Positions 42,688 through 51,783 of a stretch of 61,298 bases of DNA are shown here, piece by piece. Location of the stretch: NCBI GenBank assembly GCA_028283145.1, contig JAPYNY010000016.1, positions 1 to 61,298 of the forward strand, written 5' to 3'. A program made the translations under genes and the position numbers. How positions within the stretch are numbered: the first letter of the stretch is position 1; each line of letters opens with the position of its first letter. A model generated the notes under the pieces. The model was given only the letters and a program-made list of their open reading frames with translations, had not been told where the DNA came from and did not search any database. Origin of the DNA: Candidatus Hopanoidivorans cymbastelae. Lineage in GTDB: Bacteria; Actinomycetota; Acidimicrobiia; Acidimicrobiales; Hopanoidiivorantaceae.

Positions 42688-44601
42688 ATGATTTCAACAC
42701 AGCCATCAGCCTATAGTGAGATGATCAGCCAAGACGATAAAGTTCCAAAGCAAGACAGCACTCCCTCGGCGGGCAAAAGTCCTGCAAAAAGATCCGGTTT
42801 GAAATCCAAAAAAACAGCAGCTTCGGCGGCTCAAGCAACTTCGTCTTCTGACACAACTCCAAAAGCTGGAAACACTTCAGAAGCCAAGACTGCAAACATT
42901 GCATCCCAGTCGCTGGAAGATGGGCGCCCCAACCATCTAGCTGAACGCAACGACCAACTACGCTCGGCTCGCCGGGAGGTCACACAGCTGCGTGAGCGCA
43001 ATAATTCTCTTTCGGCACAAGTGGAAGACTTGTCTGCCCGCAACAAGAAGCTTGACTACACTTTGCGCGAGGTGCGCGAGCAAGTAGTGGCCTTGCGCGA
43101 CGACTTGGAAAAGCTGCGCCAGCCTCCAGCTGAATATGCCACAGTGCTGAAGGTCAACGACGATGAATCGGTGGATATTTTGTGCCGCGGCCGCAAGTTG
43201 CGGGTAACAGCCAACCATTCTGAAGTTGGCCCGCTGTGGCGGGGGATGGAAGTCTTGCTGAATGAGTCTCTCAACATCGTGGCTTCCAAAGATGTAGAGA
43301 CTACCGGTGAAATCGTAACCCTAAAGGAGATGTTGTCAGACGGCAGAGCCGTGGTGGAAGGGCGTGCCGATGATGTGCGAGTTGTAGAGATCGCCGAGCA
43401 CTTGGCCGACAGTTCTTTTCATGCAAGCGACACCTTGCTAATTGACATCTACTCTGGTATCGTCATTGAGCGCTTGCCGCGTCCTGAAGTAGAAGACTTA
43501 CTGCTGCTGGAAGTGCCCGATGTGAGCTATGACAATATCGGCGGGCTGGACCGTCAAATCAAGATGATCATTGACGCAGTGGAGTTGCCTTTCTTGCATC
43601 CCGAGCTATTTGCCGAACACAAACTACCTGCCTCCAAGGGTGTGCTGTTGTACGGCCCGCCTGGATGCGGCAAGACCTTGATAGCTAAAGCAGTGGCTAA
43701 TTCCTTGGCTAAGAAATTGGCCGAAGCCACTGACAACACCAAGGCCAGCAGCTACTTTTTCAACATCAAAGGCCCCGAGCTGTTGAACAAGTTCGTGGGT
43801 GAGACTGAACGCCAAATCCGGTTCATCTTCCAAAGAGCCCGTGAAAAATCAGAGGAAGGCTGGCCGGTGATCGTGTTCTTTGACGAGATGGAGTCGTTGT
43901 TTCGCACCCGCGGCACTGGTATCAGCTCAGACGTGGAATCCACCATTGTCCCGCAGTTGCTAGCTGAAATAGACGGGGTGGAGGCTCTGCGCAATGTGCT
44001 GGTGATTGGCGCTTCCAATCGCGAGGATTTGGTTGACCCTGCCATCTTGCGCCCTGGCCGCTTTGATGTGAAAATTAAAATTGACCGCCCGGATGAAAAT
44101 GCTGCTGCGGCCATCTTTGCGCGCTATTTGACCGTCGACTTGCCTATTGCCGCTGAAGAAATCAAGGCGTGTGAAGGAGACATTAAAAAAGCATTAGATG
44201 TAATGATTTCCAAAGCACTGGAGGCTATGTATGCCCAAGATTCCGAGACAGAGTTCCTGGAAGTCACCTACCGCAATGGAGACAAAGAGGTAATGCATTT
44301 CAAAGACTTTGCTTCTGGTGCCATGATTGAAAGCATTGTGCGGCGTGCCAAGCAGCTGGCTGTGAAACGTTTTCTGGCGGGCGAGCCCAAGGGGATTACC
44401 CAAGCAGACGTCGTGGAAGCTGTTGCGCAAGAGTTTGCCGAGCACGAAGACTTGCCCAACACCACCAACCCCGATGACTGGGCCAAGATTTCAGGCAAAA
44501 AGGGCGAGCCTGTGGTGTTTGTCCGCACGCTGGTCAAAGATGATAATTTAACGGCTGGCAGTCCCGCTGGCGGGGACTTTGAGCCAGGCCACTATCTATA
44601 G
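42688..44601 (+). CDS. mpa: Proteasome-associated AAA+ ATPase (Mpa/ARC)
   Basis: Hexameric unfoldase that binds Pup on substrates and threads them into the 20S proteasome. It has a disordered Ser/Ala/Lys-rich N-terminus, the Pup-binding coiled coil (about residues 84-146), two OB-like domains, then the AAA+ module with YGPPGCGKTLIAKA and VIVFFDEMESLF. The C-terminus ends GHYL, close to the Tyr-Leu tail used to open the proteasome gate. Possible starts are ATG 42688 (637 aa, used here) and ATG 42721 (626 aa); the frame is open to 42565 but that part is not conserved-looking. dop follows. Confidence 0.96.
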   Translation: MISTQPSAYSEMISQDDKVPKQDSTPSAGKSPAKRSGLKSKKTAASAAQATSSSDTTPKAGNTSEAKTANIASQSLEDGRPNHLAERNDQLRSARREVTQLRERNNSLSAQVEDLSARNKKLDYTLREVREQVVALRDDLEKLRQPPAEYATVLKVNDDESVDILCRGRKLRVTANHSEVGPLWRGMEVLLNESLNIVASKDVETTGEIVTLKEMLSDGRAVVEGRADDVRVVEIAEHLADSSFHASDTLLIDIYSGIVIERLPRPEVEDLLLLEVPDVSYDNIGGLDRQIKMIIDAVELPFLHPELFAEHKLPASKGVLLYGPPGCGKTLIAKAVANSLAKKLAEATDNTKASSYFFNIKGPELLNKFVGETERQIRFIFQRAREKSEEGWPVIVFFDEMESLFRTRGTGISSDVESTIVPQLLAEIDGVEALRNVLVIGASNREDLVDPAILRPGRFDVKIKIDRPDENAAAAIFARYLTVDLPIAAEEIKACEGDIKKALDVMISKALEAMYAQDSETEFLEVTYRNGDKEVMHFKDFASGAMIESIVRRAKQLAVKRFLAGEPKGITQADVVEAVAQEFAEHEDLPNTTNPDDWAKISGKKGEPVVFVRTLVKDDNLTAGSPAGGDFEPGHYL

Positions 44602-44679
44602 CTGGCTGGCAACTTTTTCTTGTTAAGAATGGGCGCTGTTGTCTGGCAAAGTCTTGTCAACTTCTGCTAGTTGCAACCA

Positions 44680-44700
44680 CACAGGGGTGTTTTCCCTGTG
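44680..44700 (+). terminator. Hairpin between mpa and dop, possible attenuator
   Basis: CACAGGG (44680-44686) pairs with CCCTGTG (44694-44700) around a GTGTTTT loop, 29 bp before the dop start. Only a short C/T-rich stretch follows (CTTTGC), so it may be a partial terminator or an RNA-processing element. Confidence 0.35.
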
Positions 44701-44728
44701 CTTTGCTGACGGCCGGGAACCCTAAAAT

Positions 44729-46261
44729 ATGGCAATTAAAAAAATCTGTGGCATAGAAACTGAGTACGGCATCATCCACGACGGCTTGGAGGAATTCAAC
44801 CCGGCGTATTCGTCTTCAGTTTTAATCACTTCTTATCTGGCAGCCCGGCAGGAGATTTCGGGTGCAGCCACACCCAGATGGGATTTCAACGATGAGATGC
44901 CTGGCAATGATGCACGAGGTTTTCTGAGAAGCGATGTGCTGTCTCCTGAAATGCATCCTCAGTTGGCCAATGCCATCTTGTTGAATGGAGCCCGTTACTA
45001 CGTAGATCATGCTCATCCTGAGATGTCTTCGCCTGAGTGCGGTGATGCCTTGGCAGCAGTGCTTTATGACTGTGCCGGCGATGTCATCTTGCGCCAGTCT
45101 ATGGACACCGCCAACGCAGTCCTGCCGGAGGGCGAAAGCATATCTATCTATAAGAACAACTCAGACGGCAAAGGCAACTCCTATGGTTGCCATGAGAATT
45201 ACCTCATGGACCGGAGTGTGCCTTTCTCCGAGGTGGCCTCAGGTGTGATGCCACACCTCATTACCCGACAGATTTATTGTGGGGCTGGCAAGGTGGGCTA
45301 TGAGACTTCCTGGGAAGGTGACGCAACTTCAGACGCAACTTCGGGTTTTCAACTCACCTCACGAGCCGATTTCATAGAAGAACAAATTGGCTTGGAGACC
45401 ACCATCAAGCGCCCTATCATCAACACTCGTGATGAGCCACATTGCGACTACAGGCGTTTCCGCCGGTTGCATGTCATTGTAGGCGATGCCAACATGTCAC
45501 AAGTAGCCACTCTGCTCAAGCTGGGCACTACAGCCATTGTGCTGGCAATGATTGAGGACGATTTCATGACTACCGACATTGTCTTTGATCAGCCTGTGGC
45601 GGCCCTGCGAACCATATCCAGAGATTTGTCGCTTCGCAAGCTTGTGCCTCTTGCCACGGGGGAGCAGGTGACTGCTTTGGATATCCAGTGGGAGTTCTAC
45701 GAGCGAGCTCGAAAATTCAGTGACTCCGGTGGGCTTGAGCATGTAGGCGAAGCTTGCGGCCAACTGATACTGGACCGCTGGGAAGGGGTTCTGACCGGCT
45801 TGGAGACGGCTCCGGAGAGTCAAGCAGCTGTGGTGGACTGGGTAGCCAAATACCGTCTGGTCGAGGCTTACCGTCAGCGACACAAGCTGAGTTGGGAAAA
45901 TCTGCGTCTCAAGGCTTTTGATCTTCAATATCATGATTTGAGACTCAACAAGGGCATTGCCTACCGTGCGGGCTTGGAAAAAATTGTCTCAGATGAAGCT
46001 GTAGCAGAAGCTGTCAGCAACCCTCCCCAAGATACTCGTGCTTATTTCAGAGGCAGGTGCTTGGAAAAATTTAGCCAGCACATACTAGCTGCCAACTGGG
46101 ATTCGGTCTTGTTTGACGTTGGTCAGAAATACCCTCAGAGGGTCAGCCTGATGGATCCGAATGAAGGCACAGCTGAAACTATGGCAAGACTAATTGACAA
46201 CCACGAGAGTCCCCAGGATCTCTTGGCTCACATGCCGGGTCAAACCTCAGTTGACCTGTAG
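44729..46261 (+). CDS. dop: Pup deamidase/depupylase Dop
   Basis: Dop converts the C-terminal Gln of Pup to Glu and removes Pup from proteins. The 510-aa glutamine-synthetase-like fold begins GIETEYGI with Glu10; the nucleophile-region Asp93 is in RYYVDHAHPEMSSPE. The Dop-specific loop (about residues 38-62) precedes it. YKNNSDGKGNSYGCHENYL and RPIINTRDEPH are shared with PafA. It is about 60 residues longer than PafA, as expected. pup begins 58 bp after its stop, giving the standard order dop-pup-prcB-prcA. Confidence 0.96.
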   Translation: MAIKKICGIETEYGIIHDGLEEFNPAYSSSVLITSYLAARQEISGAATPRWDFNDEMPGNDARGFLRSDVLSPEMHPQLANAILLNGARYYVDHAHPEMSSPECGDALAAVLYDCAGDVILRQSMDTANAVLPEGESISIYKNNSDGKGNSYGCHENYLMDRSVPFSEVASGVMPHLITRQIYCGAGKVGYETSWEGDATSDATSGFQLTSRADFIEEQIGLETTIKRPIINTRDEPHCDYRRFRRLHVIVGDANMSQVATLLKLGTTAIVLAMIEDDFMTTDIVFDQPVAALRTISRDLSLRKLVPLATGEQVTALDIQWEFYERARKFSDSGGLEHVGEACGQLILDRWEGVLTGLETAPESQAAVVDWVAKYRLVEAYRQRHKLSWENLRLKAFDLQYHDLRLNKGIAYRAGLEKIVSDEAVAEAVSNPPQDTRAYFRGRCLEKFSQHILAANWDSVLFDVGQKYPQRVSLMDPNEGTAETMARLIDNHESPQDLLAHMPGQTSVDL

Positions 46262-46318
46262 CCAAGGGCATTGCTTTTCGTCGAAGCCAATAAACGCTGA
46301 AGCCAATAAACTAAAAAC

Positions 46319-46519
46319 ATGTCCGACGGAACTCAGAAAAAGATATCGCGACGTAAGTCGGAGTCTCCCAGAAGCTCCTCCGCGGAGCAATTGTCTCCGC
46401 AGGAGTCAGCACTTGACTGGCAGGAAGATCTGGATCAAATCCTGGATGAAATAGACGAAGTATTGGAGGAAAACGCGGAGGAATTCGTCAAGTCTTATGT
46501 GCAAAAGGGCGGTCAGTAG
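46319..46519 (+). CDS. pup: Prokaryotic ubiquitin-like protein Pup
   Basis: The 66-aa disordered modifier has a Lys/Arg/Ser-rich N-terminus, the central acidic helix that binds Mpa (DQILDEIDEVLEENAEEFV) and ends in QKGGQ. The terminal Gln means it must be deamidated by Dop before PafA links it to lysines. All enzymes needed are in the cluster. Two hairpins follow immediately in the 93-bp spacer before prcB. Confidence 0.96.
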   Translation: MSDGTQKKISRRKSESPRSSSAEQLSPQESALDWQEDLDQILDEIDEVLEENAEEFVKSYVQKGGQ

Positions 46520-46522
46520 GAT

Positions 46523-46540
46523 CAGCCGACCCCTCGGCTG
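46523..46540 (+). promoter_or_regulatory. Hairpin directly after pup
   Basis: CAGCCGA (46523-46529) and TCGGCTG (46534-46540) form a perfect seven-pair stem with a CCCC loop, starting four bases after the pup stop codon. No T-run follows, so it is more likely an mRNA-stabilising or processing element than a terminator. Confidence 0.5.
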
Positions 46541-46557
46541 GAATACCGGATCCCAAC

Positions 46558-46574
46558 GGCTCATATGGAGAGCC
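46558..46574 (+). promoter_or_regulatory. Second hairpin in the pup-prcB spacer
   Basis: GGCTC (46558-46562) and GAGCC (46570-46574) form a five-pair stem with a seven-base loop, 38 bp before the prcB start. It may act with the preceding hairpin to set Pup and protease-core levels differently. Confidence 0.35.
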
Positions 46575-46612
46575 AGATAGTTAAAAACAGGCAAGCTAGT
46601 AGAATTTTGTAA

Positions 46613-47488
46613 GTGCAACTTCCGATTTTTTCACCCGGAGAAGATCCAGGACCATCTTTTGAGGGGCTGCTGAGAGCTCTGGGAGAAACTCCGAACCTAA
46701 CTGGAATACCAACCATGGGGGGTGTCCAGGCTGTTCACTCAAGCTCTAAATCATCAGACTTGGTGCTAGATTTTCCGCACGGCACGACGGTTTTGGCACT
46801 GCGCAGTCAAGATGGGGTGGTTTTAGCGGGAGACCGCCAAGCTACTATGGGATTTCAAATCGGTTCACGCACTATTCGAAAAGTATTCCCCGCTGGCAGC
46901 CATGCGGGAGTAGCCATAGCCGGAGCAGCCGGCCAGGCTGTGGAGTTGGTGAAGTTCTTTCAGCTCAGCATTTCCCACTACGAAAAGCTGGAAGGCATTG
47001 CATTGAGCCTGGATGGCCAAGCCAATATGTTGGCTCAACTAGTGCGCGGAAACTTTGCTCAGGCTGTGATGAGCGGACTGCTGGTCATGCCCATTTTTGC
47101 TGGTTACGATCAAAGCTCTGGTCAAGGGCGCATTTTTGAGTATGACGTAACAGGCGGTCGCTACGAGGAGCATGAGTTTGTGGTAGCCGGGTCGGGCTCT
47201 GTCCATGCCCGGACAGCTGTCAAGCTCTCCCATAAACCCAGCCACACCACTCCTGAAACTGTCAAGCACGCTTTGGCTGCTTTGTTTTGGGCGGCCGATG
47301 AAGACGTTGCCACAGGTGGTCCTGACGTTCTGCGTGGCATTTATCCGACTATCGCCATAATTACAGCCGATGGCTACAGTGAGATGTCTGAAGTTGGGGT
47401 AGCGGATTTGTTTGACGAGTTTTTGGAGCAGCAGGATTCCATTCGTAAGGTTGGCCAGCCAGAAGACCAGCTAGGAGAGGCGCCATGA
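46613..47488 (+). CDS. prcB: 20S proteasome beta subunit PrcB
   Basis: The catalytic subunit, 291 aa. A 57-residue propeptide ends at HG57 | Thr58, and autocatalytic cleavage exposes the nucleophile TTVLALRSQDG. In mature numbering Thr1, Asp17 (GDRQATMG) and Lys33 (TIRKVF) are all present, so the enzyme should be active. It starts at GTG 46613 and overlaps prcA by four bases (ATGA), coupling synthesis of the two subunits. Confidence 0.97.
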   Translation: MQLPIFSPGEDPGPSFEGLLRALGETPNLTGIPTMGGVQAVHSSSKSSDLVLDFPHGTTVLALRSQDGVVLAGDRQATMGFQIGSRTIRKVFPAGSHAGVAIAGAAGQAVELVKFFQLSISHYEKLEGIALSLDGQANMLAQLVRGNFAQAVMSGLLVMPIFAGYDQSSGQGRIFEYDVTGGRYEEHEFVVAGSGSVHARTAVKLSHKPSHTTPETVKHALAALFWAADEDVATGGPDVLRGIYPTIAIITADGYSEMSEVGVADLFDEFLEQQDSIRKVGQPEDQLGEAP

Positions 47489-48177
47489 GCATGACAGCTT
47501 TCGGGTATGTCTCTCCCGAGCAGATGATGGCGGACCGGGCCGACTATGCTCGCAAAGGCATTGCCCGCGGGCGTAGTCTGATAGCTTTGAGTTCTCAGGA
47601 TGGCATAGTTATCTGCGCCGAGAACACCTCCGGGACGTTGCGAAAAATCAGTGAGGTCTATGACCGCATTGCTTTTGCTGGAGCTGGCAAGTACATTGAA
47701 TTTGAACAGTTGCGCATGGGAGGTGTGCGCCATGCGGACTTCAAGGGCTACTACTACAGCCGGCGTGATGTGGATGCCCAGACTTTAGCTAACCTGTATG
47801 CCCAACTGCTAGGTCTTTCGTTCACGCAACAAGGCAAACCCATGGAAGTGGAAGTGTTAGTTACAGAACTTGGCGACACCATCCAGCAGGACCGTATGTT
47901 CCACATACTTTTTGACGGCACCATCAACGACCGTCAAAACTTTGCGGTAATCGGTGGCGACACTGAGCCTGTGCGCACCCGCATGGAAGAAACTTGGCAG
48001 CCGGATGCCACTTGGCCGCAGGCTCTAGCCAAGGCAGTGGATGCTCTGGCTGGAAACGAACGAACGCTTACGGCGGCCGGGCTGGAAGTGGGAATTTTGG
48101 AGCGTTCCAAAATTGGCGAACGCACTTTCAGGCGCCTGGAAGACGAAGAAATAGCTCAAATGCTTTCCCAAGCTTGA
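47485..48177 (+). CDS. prcA: 20S proteasome alpha subunit PrcA
   Basis: The 230-aa subunit forms the outer rings and gate of the proteasome. The N-terminus GYVSPEQMMADRADYARKGI is the actinobacterial alpha-subunit signature, and GRSLIALSSQDGIVI continues the fold. It lacks the nucleophilic Thr1. ATG 47485 is preceded by CTAGGAGAGG and overlaps prcB. The Mpa C-terminal tail docks between alpha subunits. pafA follows after 103 bp. Confidence 0.96.
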   Translation: MSMTAFGYVSPEQMMADRADYARKGIARGRSLIALSSQDGIVICAENTSGTLRKISEVYDRIAFAGAGKYIEFEQLRMGGVRHADFKGYYYSRRDVDAQTLANLYAQLLGLSFTQQGKPMEVEVLVTELGDTIQQDRMFHILFDGTINDRQNFAVIGGDTEPVRTRMEETWQPDATWPQALAKAVDALAGNERTLTAAGLEVGILERSKIGERTFRRLEDEEIAQMLSQA

Positions 48178-48280
48178 AATGACGTTTTGAAGTTCAAGAC
48201 GTTGTTCCAATGCCTTAGTTAACTGCCGGCAGCGGCTGATCTCTGACTACTGCTAGCAGGCTCACCACAGGAGTTGTAAT

Positions 48281-49633
48281 TTGAGAAAAAGAGTCTTCGG
48301 TCTTGAGACTGAGTTTGGAGTTTGGGGGTCTAATAGCGGGCAGCGGAATTTCAGTCCAGATGAAGTTGCCCGACACCTTTTTCGCCGAATTGTGGATTGG
48401 GGGCGTAGCAGCAATATCTTTTTGGAGAACGGGGCACGTCTGTATCTGGACGTCGGTTCACACCCGGAGTATGCCACGCCCGAATGCATCTCGGTGCGTG
48501 AGTTAGTAGCGCATGACAAGGCAGGGGAGTTGAGAGTTGAAAATCTCCGCAGAAAGACACAGGAGGTTTTTGCCGATGAAAATCTCCCGACCAAGATTGT
48601 GCTCTATAAAAACAATACGGACTCAGCCGGCAACTCCTATGGTTGTCATGAGAACTACCTGGCTGAGCGAAGAGACAATTTTGATGGCTATTCCAGCATC
48701 CTGATCCCGTTCTTGATCACCCGCCAGATTTTTTCAGGCGCAGGCAAAGTCCTGAAGACGCCCAGAGGCTCCAGGTTTTGCCTAAGTCAAAGGGCAGAGC
48801 ATATTTGGGAGAGCATTTCAAGCGCTACCACACGTTCGCGTCCGATCATCAACACCCGAGACGAACCGCATGCCGATTCAGAGCAGTATCGCCGGCTCCA
48901 CATTATAGTAGGCGATTCCAACATGAGCGAATATGCCACTTTTTTGAAGGTGGCTACATGTTCGCTGGTGTTGCAGATGCTGGAGGAGAGCCGCTATCTG
49001 CCTGATTTGAGTTTGGACAACCCCATCAGAGCCATCCGCGACATCAGCGGCGACTATACCTGCAAAGTGAGAGTTCCCCTGGCTTCTGGCAGGCAAGTAA
49101 GCGCACTTCAGCTGCAGTGGGAGTTTTTCGAATTGGTGCAGAAGTATGCAGTTCGCGCCGACTTCACAACAGAAGAGCAGTTGGCGCTCTCGATGTGGGA
49201 ACATTGTTTGACCAGCTTGGAGTGGGACCCGATGACTTTGGCTAAAGAGTGCGATTGGGTAGCCAAGTACCAAGTCATTGAAGGGTTTTGCCGGCGTCAT
49301 GATGTAACCCTGGATGCTCCAGTGGTAACTGAATTGGACATGAAATATCATGCGCTGGGCGCAGAGCACGGCATTTTTGAGAAAATGAACCGCAAGGGCA
49401 TCATGAAGCGAATTACCACCAATGAGGAAATCGCCCAGGCCTACACGACGCCACCCAAGACACGCGCCACACCCCGAAGCCGCTTCATCATAGCAGCCAA
49501 GGCACGCAACAGGGATTACAATGTGGATTGGGTTCATCTCAAGTTGAACGATCAAGCCCAACAAACTATCTTGTTGAAAGACCCTTTTGCTTGGGAAGAT
49601 GATCGTGTAGACCGCCTGATTGCCATGCTGTAG
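48281..49633 (+). CDS. pafA: Pup-protein ligase PafA
   Basis: PafA phosphorylates the C-terminal Glu of Pup with ATP and joins it to substrate lysines. The 450-aa protein begins VFGLETEFGVWG with Glu9; the catalytic base Asp57 is in RLYLDVGSHPEYATPE. It shares YKNNTDSAGNSYGCHENYL and RPIINTRDEPH with Dop but lacks the Dop loop. The start is TTG 48281 after ACAGGAG. A perfect 10-bp palindrome CTGCTAGCAG (48250-48259) lies just upstream and could be an operator or chance. pafB follows after 20 bp. Confidence 0.96.
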   Translation: MRKRVFGLETEFGVWGSNSGQRNFSPDEVARHLFRRIVDWGRSSNIFLENGARLYLDVGSHPEYATPECISVRELVAHDKAGELRVENLRRKTQEVFADENLPTKIVLYKNNTDSAGNSYGCHENYLAERRDNFDGYSSILIPFLITRQIFSGAGKVLKTPRGSRFCLSQRAEHIWESISSATTRSRPIINTRDEPHADSEQYRRLHIIVGDSNMSEYATFLKVATCSLVLQMLEESRYLPDLSLDNPIRAIRDISGDYTCKVRVPLASGRQVSALQLQWEFFELVQKYAVRADFTTEEQLALSMWEHCLTSLEWDPMTLAKECDWVAKYQVIEGFCRRHDVTLDAPVVTELDMKYHALGAEHGIFEKMNRKGIMKRITTNEEIAQAYTTPPKTRATPRSRFIIAAKARNRDYNVDWVHLKLNDQAQQTILLKDPFAWEDDRVDRLIAML

Positions 49634-49653
49634 GACAAAGACAAATACGAGAT

Positions 49654-50700
49654 ATGCCAGCTGTGTCTGCCGAAAAACAAATGGTGAGCAAAACTGAACG
49701 TCTTCTGGACTTAACCCTGACACTGCTTGAGACTCCCGTTCCCTTGCCAAGAAAAGAAATCAGGCAAAGGGTGTCGGGCTATCCCAAAGCCCCTGAAGAG
49801 ACGGAGAATTTTGAACGCATGTTTGAGCGCGACAAAAAGGCTTTGCGAGATCAGGGAGTTGAGATTGAGATTCTTCGCATCGCTGCGACTGACCCGCCTG
49901 AAGAAGGCTATACCATCAACCCGAATAAGTTCTACCTGACCGGCTTGGAGTTGACCACCGGCGAACAGGTGGCGCTCTATCTGGCGCAGTCAGCAGTATC
50001 GGTTGGCGAGCGTTCAAGCGATTCGGCCATCAGGAAGCTAGGTGGCAAGCCTCTCGAGTTGAACGCTGATTCTGTTTTGAATAATTTGCTGGCTGAGATT
50101 CCCAACCCGCCGACTCTGCTATCGTTGCTGGCTGCCAAAGTCGAAGGCAAAGTCGTTGAATTCGAATATGGGGATCATAGGCGCAAGTTGCTGGTTTGGC
50201 GCTTGGATTTCTCACAGAGCAAATGGTTTGTAACCGGATATGACTTCCTCCGCCAAGCTGAACGAACGTTTTCACTCAACCGGATAAGCGGGCATGTGTC
50301 TGCCCGACCAGCGCGCCCAAGCGAAGCAGCCCACGCAGAGTTGCCGGAAGATTTCAATTTAAACAAAATGGGCATCCGGGCCAAACCTTGGGAAATAGCC
50401 TACGAAACTCCAATTGTTGCCAAGCTTTTAGTAGATGTTGGTCAAGCCAAAGTAGCAGAGCAAAAGTTAGGCACAGATGGAGTAGTTGAGCGGCAAGCAG
50501 ATGGTTCGGTGGTATTTGAAGTCACAGTCGGTCACAAGCAGGAGTTCTACAGCTTGGTGCTGTTTTTCTTAGATGAGGCTGAAATTCTTTTTCCCGAATC
50601 GCTTAGGGCTGGTTTTGTGGAGTACTTGAAGGGGCTTATACCAGGCGATAAAGACGCGGAGGAGACTACAGACGCGGGGGAGACCCTTGAGAAACCATAG
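49654..50700 (+). CDS. pafB: WYL-domain transcriptional regulator PafB
   Basis: With PafC this forms the PafBC activator of the mycobacterial DNA-damage response. The 348-aa protein has an N-terminal winged helix (TERLLDLTLTLLETP, then IRQRVSGYPKAPEETENFERMFERDKKAL-type recognition region) and a WYL domain with RRKLLVWRLDF and KWFVTGYDFL. A C-terminal WCX-like region follows. ATG 49654 or ATG 49681 could be the start. It sits between pafA and pafC, as in mycobacteria. WYL proteins are thought to sense single-stranded nucleic acid. Confidence 0.93.
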   Translation: MPAVSAEKQMVSKTERLLDLTLTLLETPVPLPRKEIRQRVSGYPKAPEETENFERMFERDKKALRDQGVEIEILRIAATDPPEEGYTINPNKFYLTGLELTTGEQVALYLAQSAVSVGERSSDSAIRKLGGKPLELNADSVLNNLLAEIPNPPTLLSLLAAKVEGKVVEFEYGDHRRKLLVWRLDFSQSKWFVTGYDFLRQAERTFSLNRISGHVSARPARPSEAAHAELPEDFNLNKMGIRAKPWEIAYETPIVAKLLVDVGQAKVAEQKLGTDGVVERQADGSVVFEVTVGHKQEFYSLVLFFLDEAEILFPESLRAGFVEYLKGLIPGDKDAEETTDAGETLEKP

Positions 50701-50724
50701 CTGTCGGAAAGGGCTGGCTGAGTC

Positions 50725-51753
50725 GTGAAAAAACTGACCGCCGAAGAGCGTTTTGAGAGGCTGTTCACTTTAGTACCCGAAGTTGTCAAGTCGGGCGGGA
50801 TAGCAAGTTTGAGCGAACTGTCACAGCGTTTTGAGTATCCGCTGGAGAGCTTGAAATCAGATCTGAAAGACATCATGCGCTTCGTGGCTCCTTGGCCACG
50901 CACATTTGATCTGCTGCCACAAATTGGCATTGAAGGAGACACAGTAATCATTGCTAACGCGGATTTCTTCAAGCAGCCGCCCCAGCTTGCTTGGGAGGAA
51001 GCCCTTAGTCTTTATACTTCAGCCGCTGCGGTATTGGGCGCGAGGCTGCCTTCCAGTGATGATTTGAAAAGCGCGGCTGAGAAGCTGAGGAGAGTGCTGG
51101 AAGCCAAATCCAATCTTGAAAATTTCGAGAGAATTCTGGGGGTCGACGTAGCTGAGGAGATCCCTGACGAAATTTGGTCAGATATTTTGGTGGCACTGCG
51201 GGAGCGACGCAAGCTTCGCATCAATTACTACTCCTTTGGCAAAGGCAAGAGCAGTGTCCGAGAGGTAGATATCCATGGCGTGTTTGTAAGGCGGGAGAGT
51301 TGGCACATCAGTTGTTGGTGTCATAGAGCGCAAGATGTGAGGATATTCAAGTGTGATCAAATTGAGCACTCTGAGTTGCTGGATGAGCAATTTCACGAGT
51401 CCGCCAATTTGAGTTTTTCAGAAAATAAAATCTACCAGGCTCAAGCCAGCGACGCCAGGGTCAACCTGAAGCTGAAACCAGAAGCTTTCTGGGTAACCCA
51501 AGCCTACGACATAGAGCACCAAAAAGATTTGCCCGACGGCTCCTTGGAGGTGCGTCTGGCTATTGGGAATAAGCGTTTCTTGGAGTATCTGCTTTTGCTG
51601 CTTGGAAATTCAGCGGAGCTAATGGACAGCTCCGCACCGAGTTCACCTGATGATAGTCCAGCAGATGACAGTCCCTCTGATGACATTCCTTCTGATTTAG
51701 CTAGCCAGGCGGTCGGCAAAATCTTGGCTCGCTATCTAAATGACCAATACTAG
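50725..51753 (+). CDS. pafC: WYL-domain transcriptional regulator PafC
   Basis: The partner of PafB, 342 aa. It starts at GTG 50725, 24 bp after pafB. The N-terminal helix-turn-helix (ERFERLFTLVPEVVKSGG, LSELSQRFEYPLESLKSDL) leads to a WYL region with RRKLRINYYSFGKGKSS and ESWHISCWCHRAQDVRIFKC. A Ser/Asp/Pro-rich loop (SSAPSSPDDSPADDSPSDD) interrupts the C-terminal domain. Tandem pafB-pafC is typical of actinobacteria; some lineages fuse them. Confidence 0.92.
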   Translation: MKKLTAEERFERLFTLVPEVVKSGGIASLSELSQRFEYPLESLKSDLKDIMRFVAPWPRTFDLLPQIGIEGDTVIIANADFFKQPPQLAWEEALSLYTSAAAVLGARLPSSDDLKSAAEKLRRVLEAKSNLENFERILGVDVAEEIPDEIWSDILVALRERRKLRINYYSFGKGKSSVREVDIHGVFVRRESWHISCWCHRAQDVRIFKCDQIEHSELLDEQFHESANLSFSENKIYQAQASDARVNLKLKPEAFWVTQAYDIEHQKDLPDGSLEVRLAIGNKRFLEYLLLLLGNSAELMDSSAPSSPDDSPADDSPSDDIPSDLASQAVGKILARYLNDQY

Positions 51754-51783
51754 GGCAGTCCAAAGCTAGCCTAAAAACAAGTT

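Noticed and set aside
48250..48259. Perfect palindrome CTGCTAGCAG before pafA as an operator
   Set aside because: A 10-bp palindrome occurs by chance in a window this size, and no second copy near related genes was noticed.
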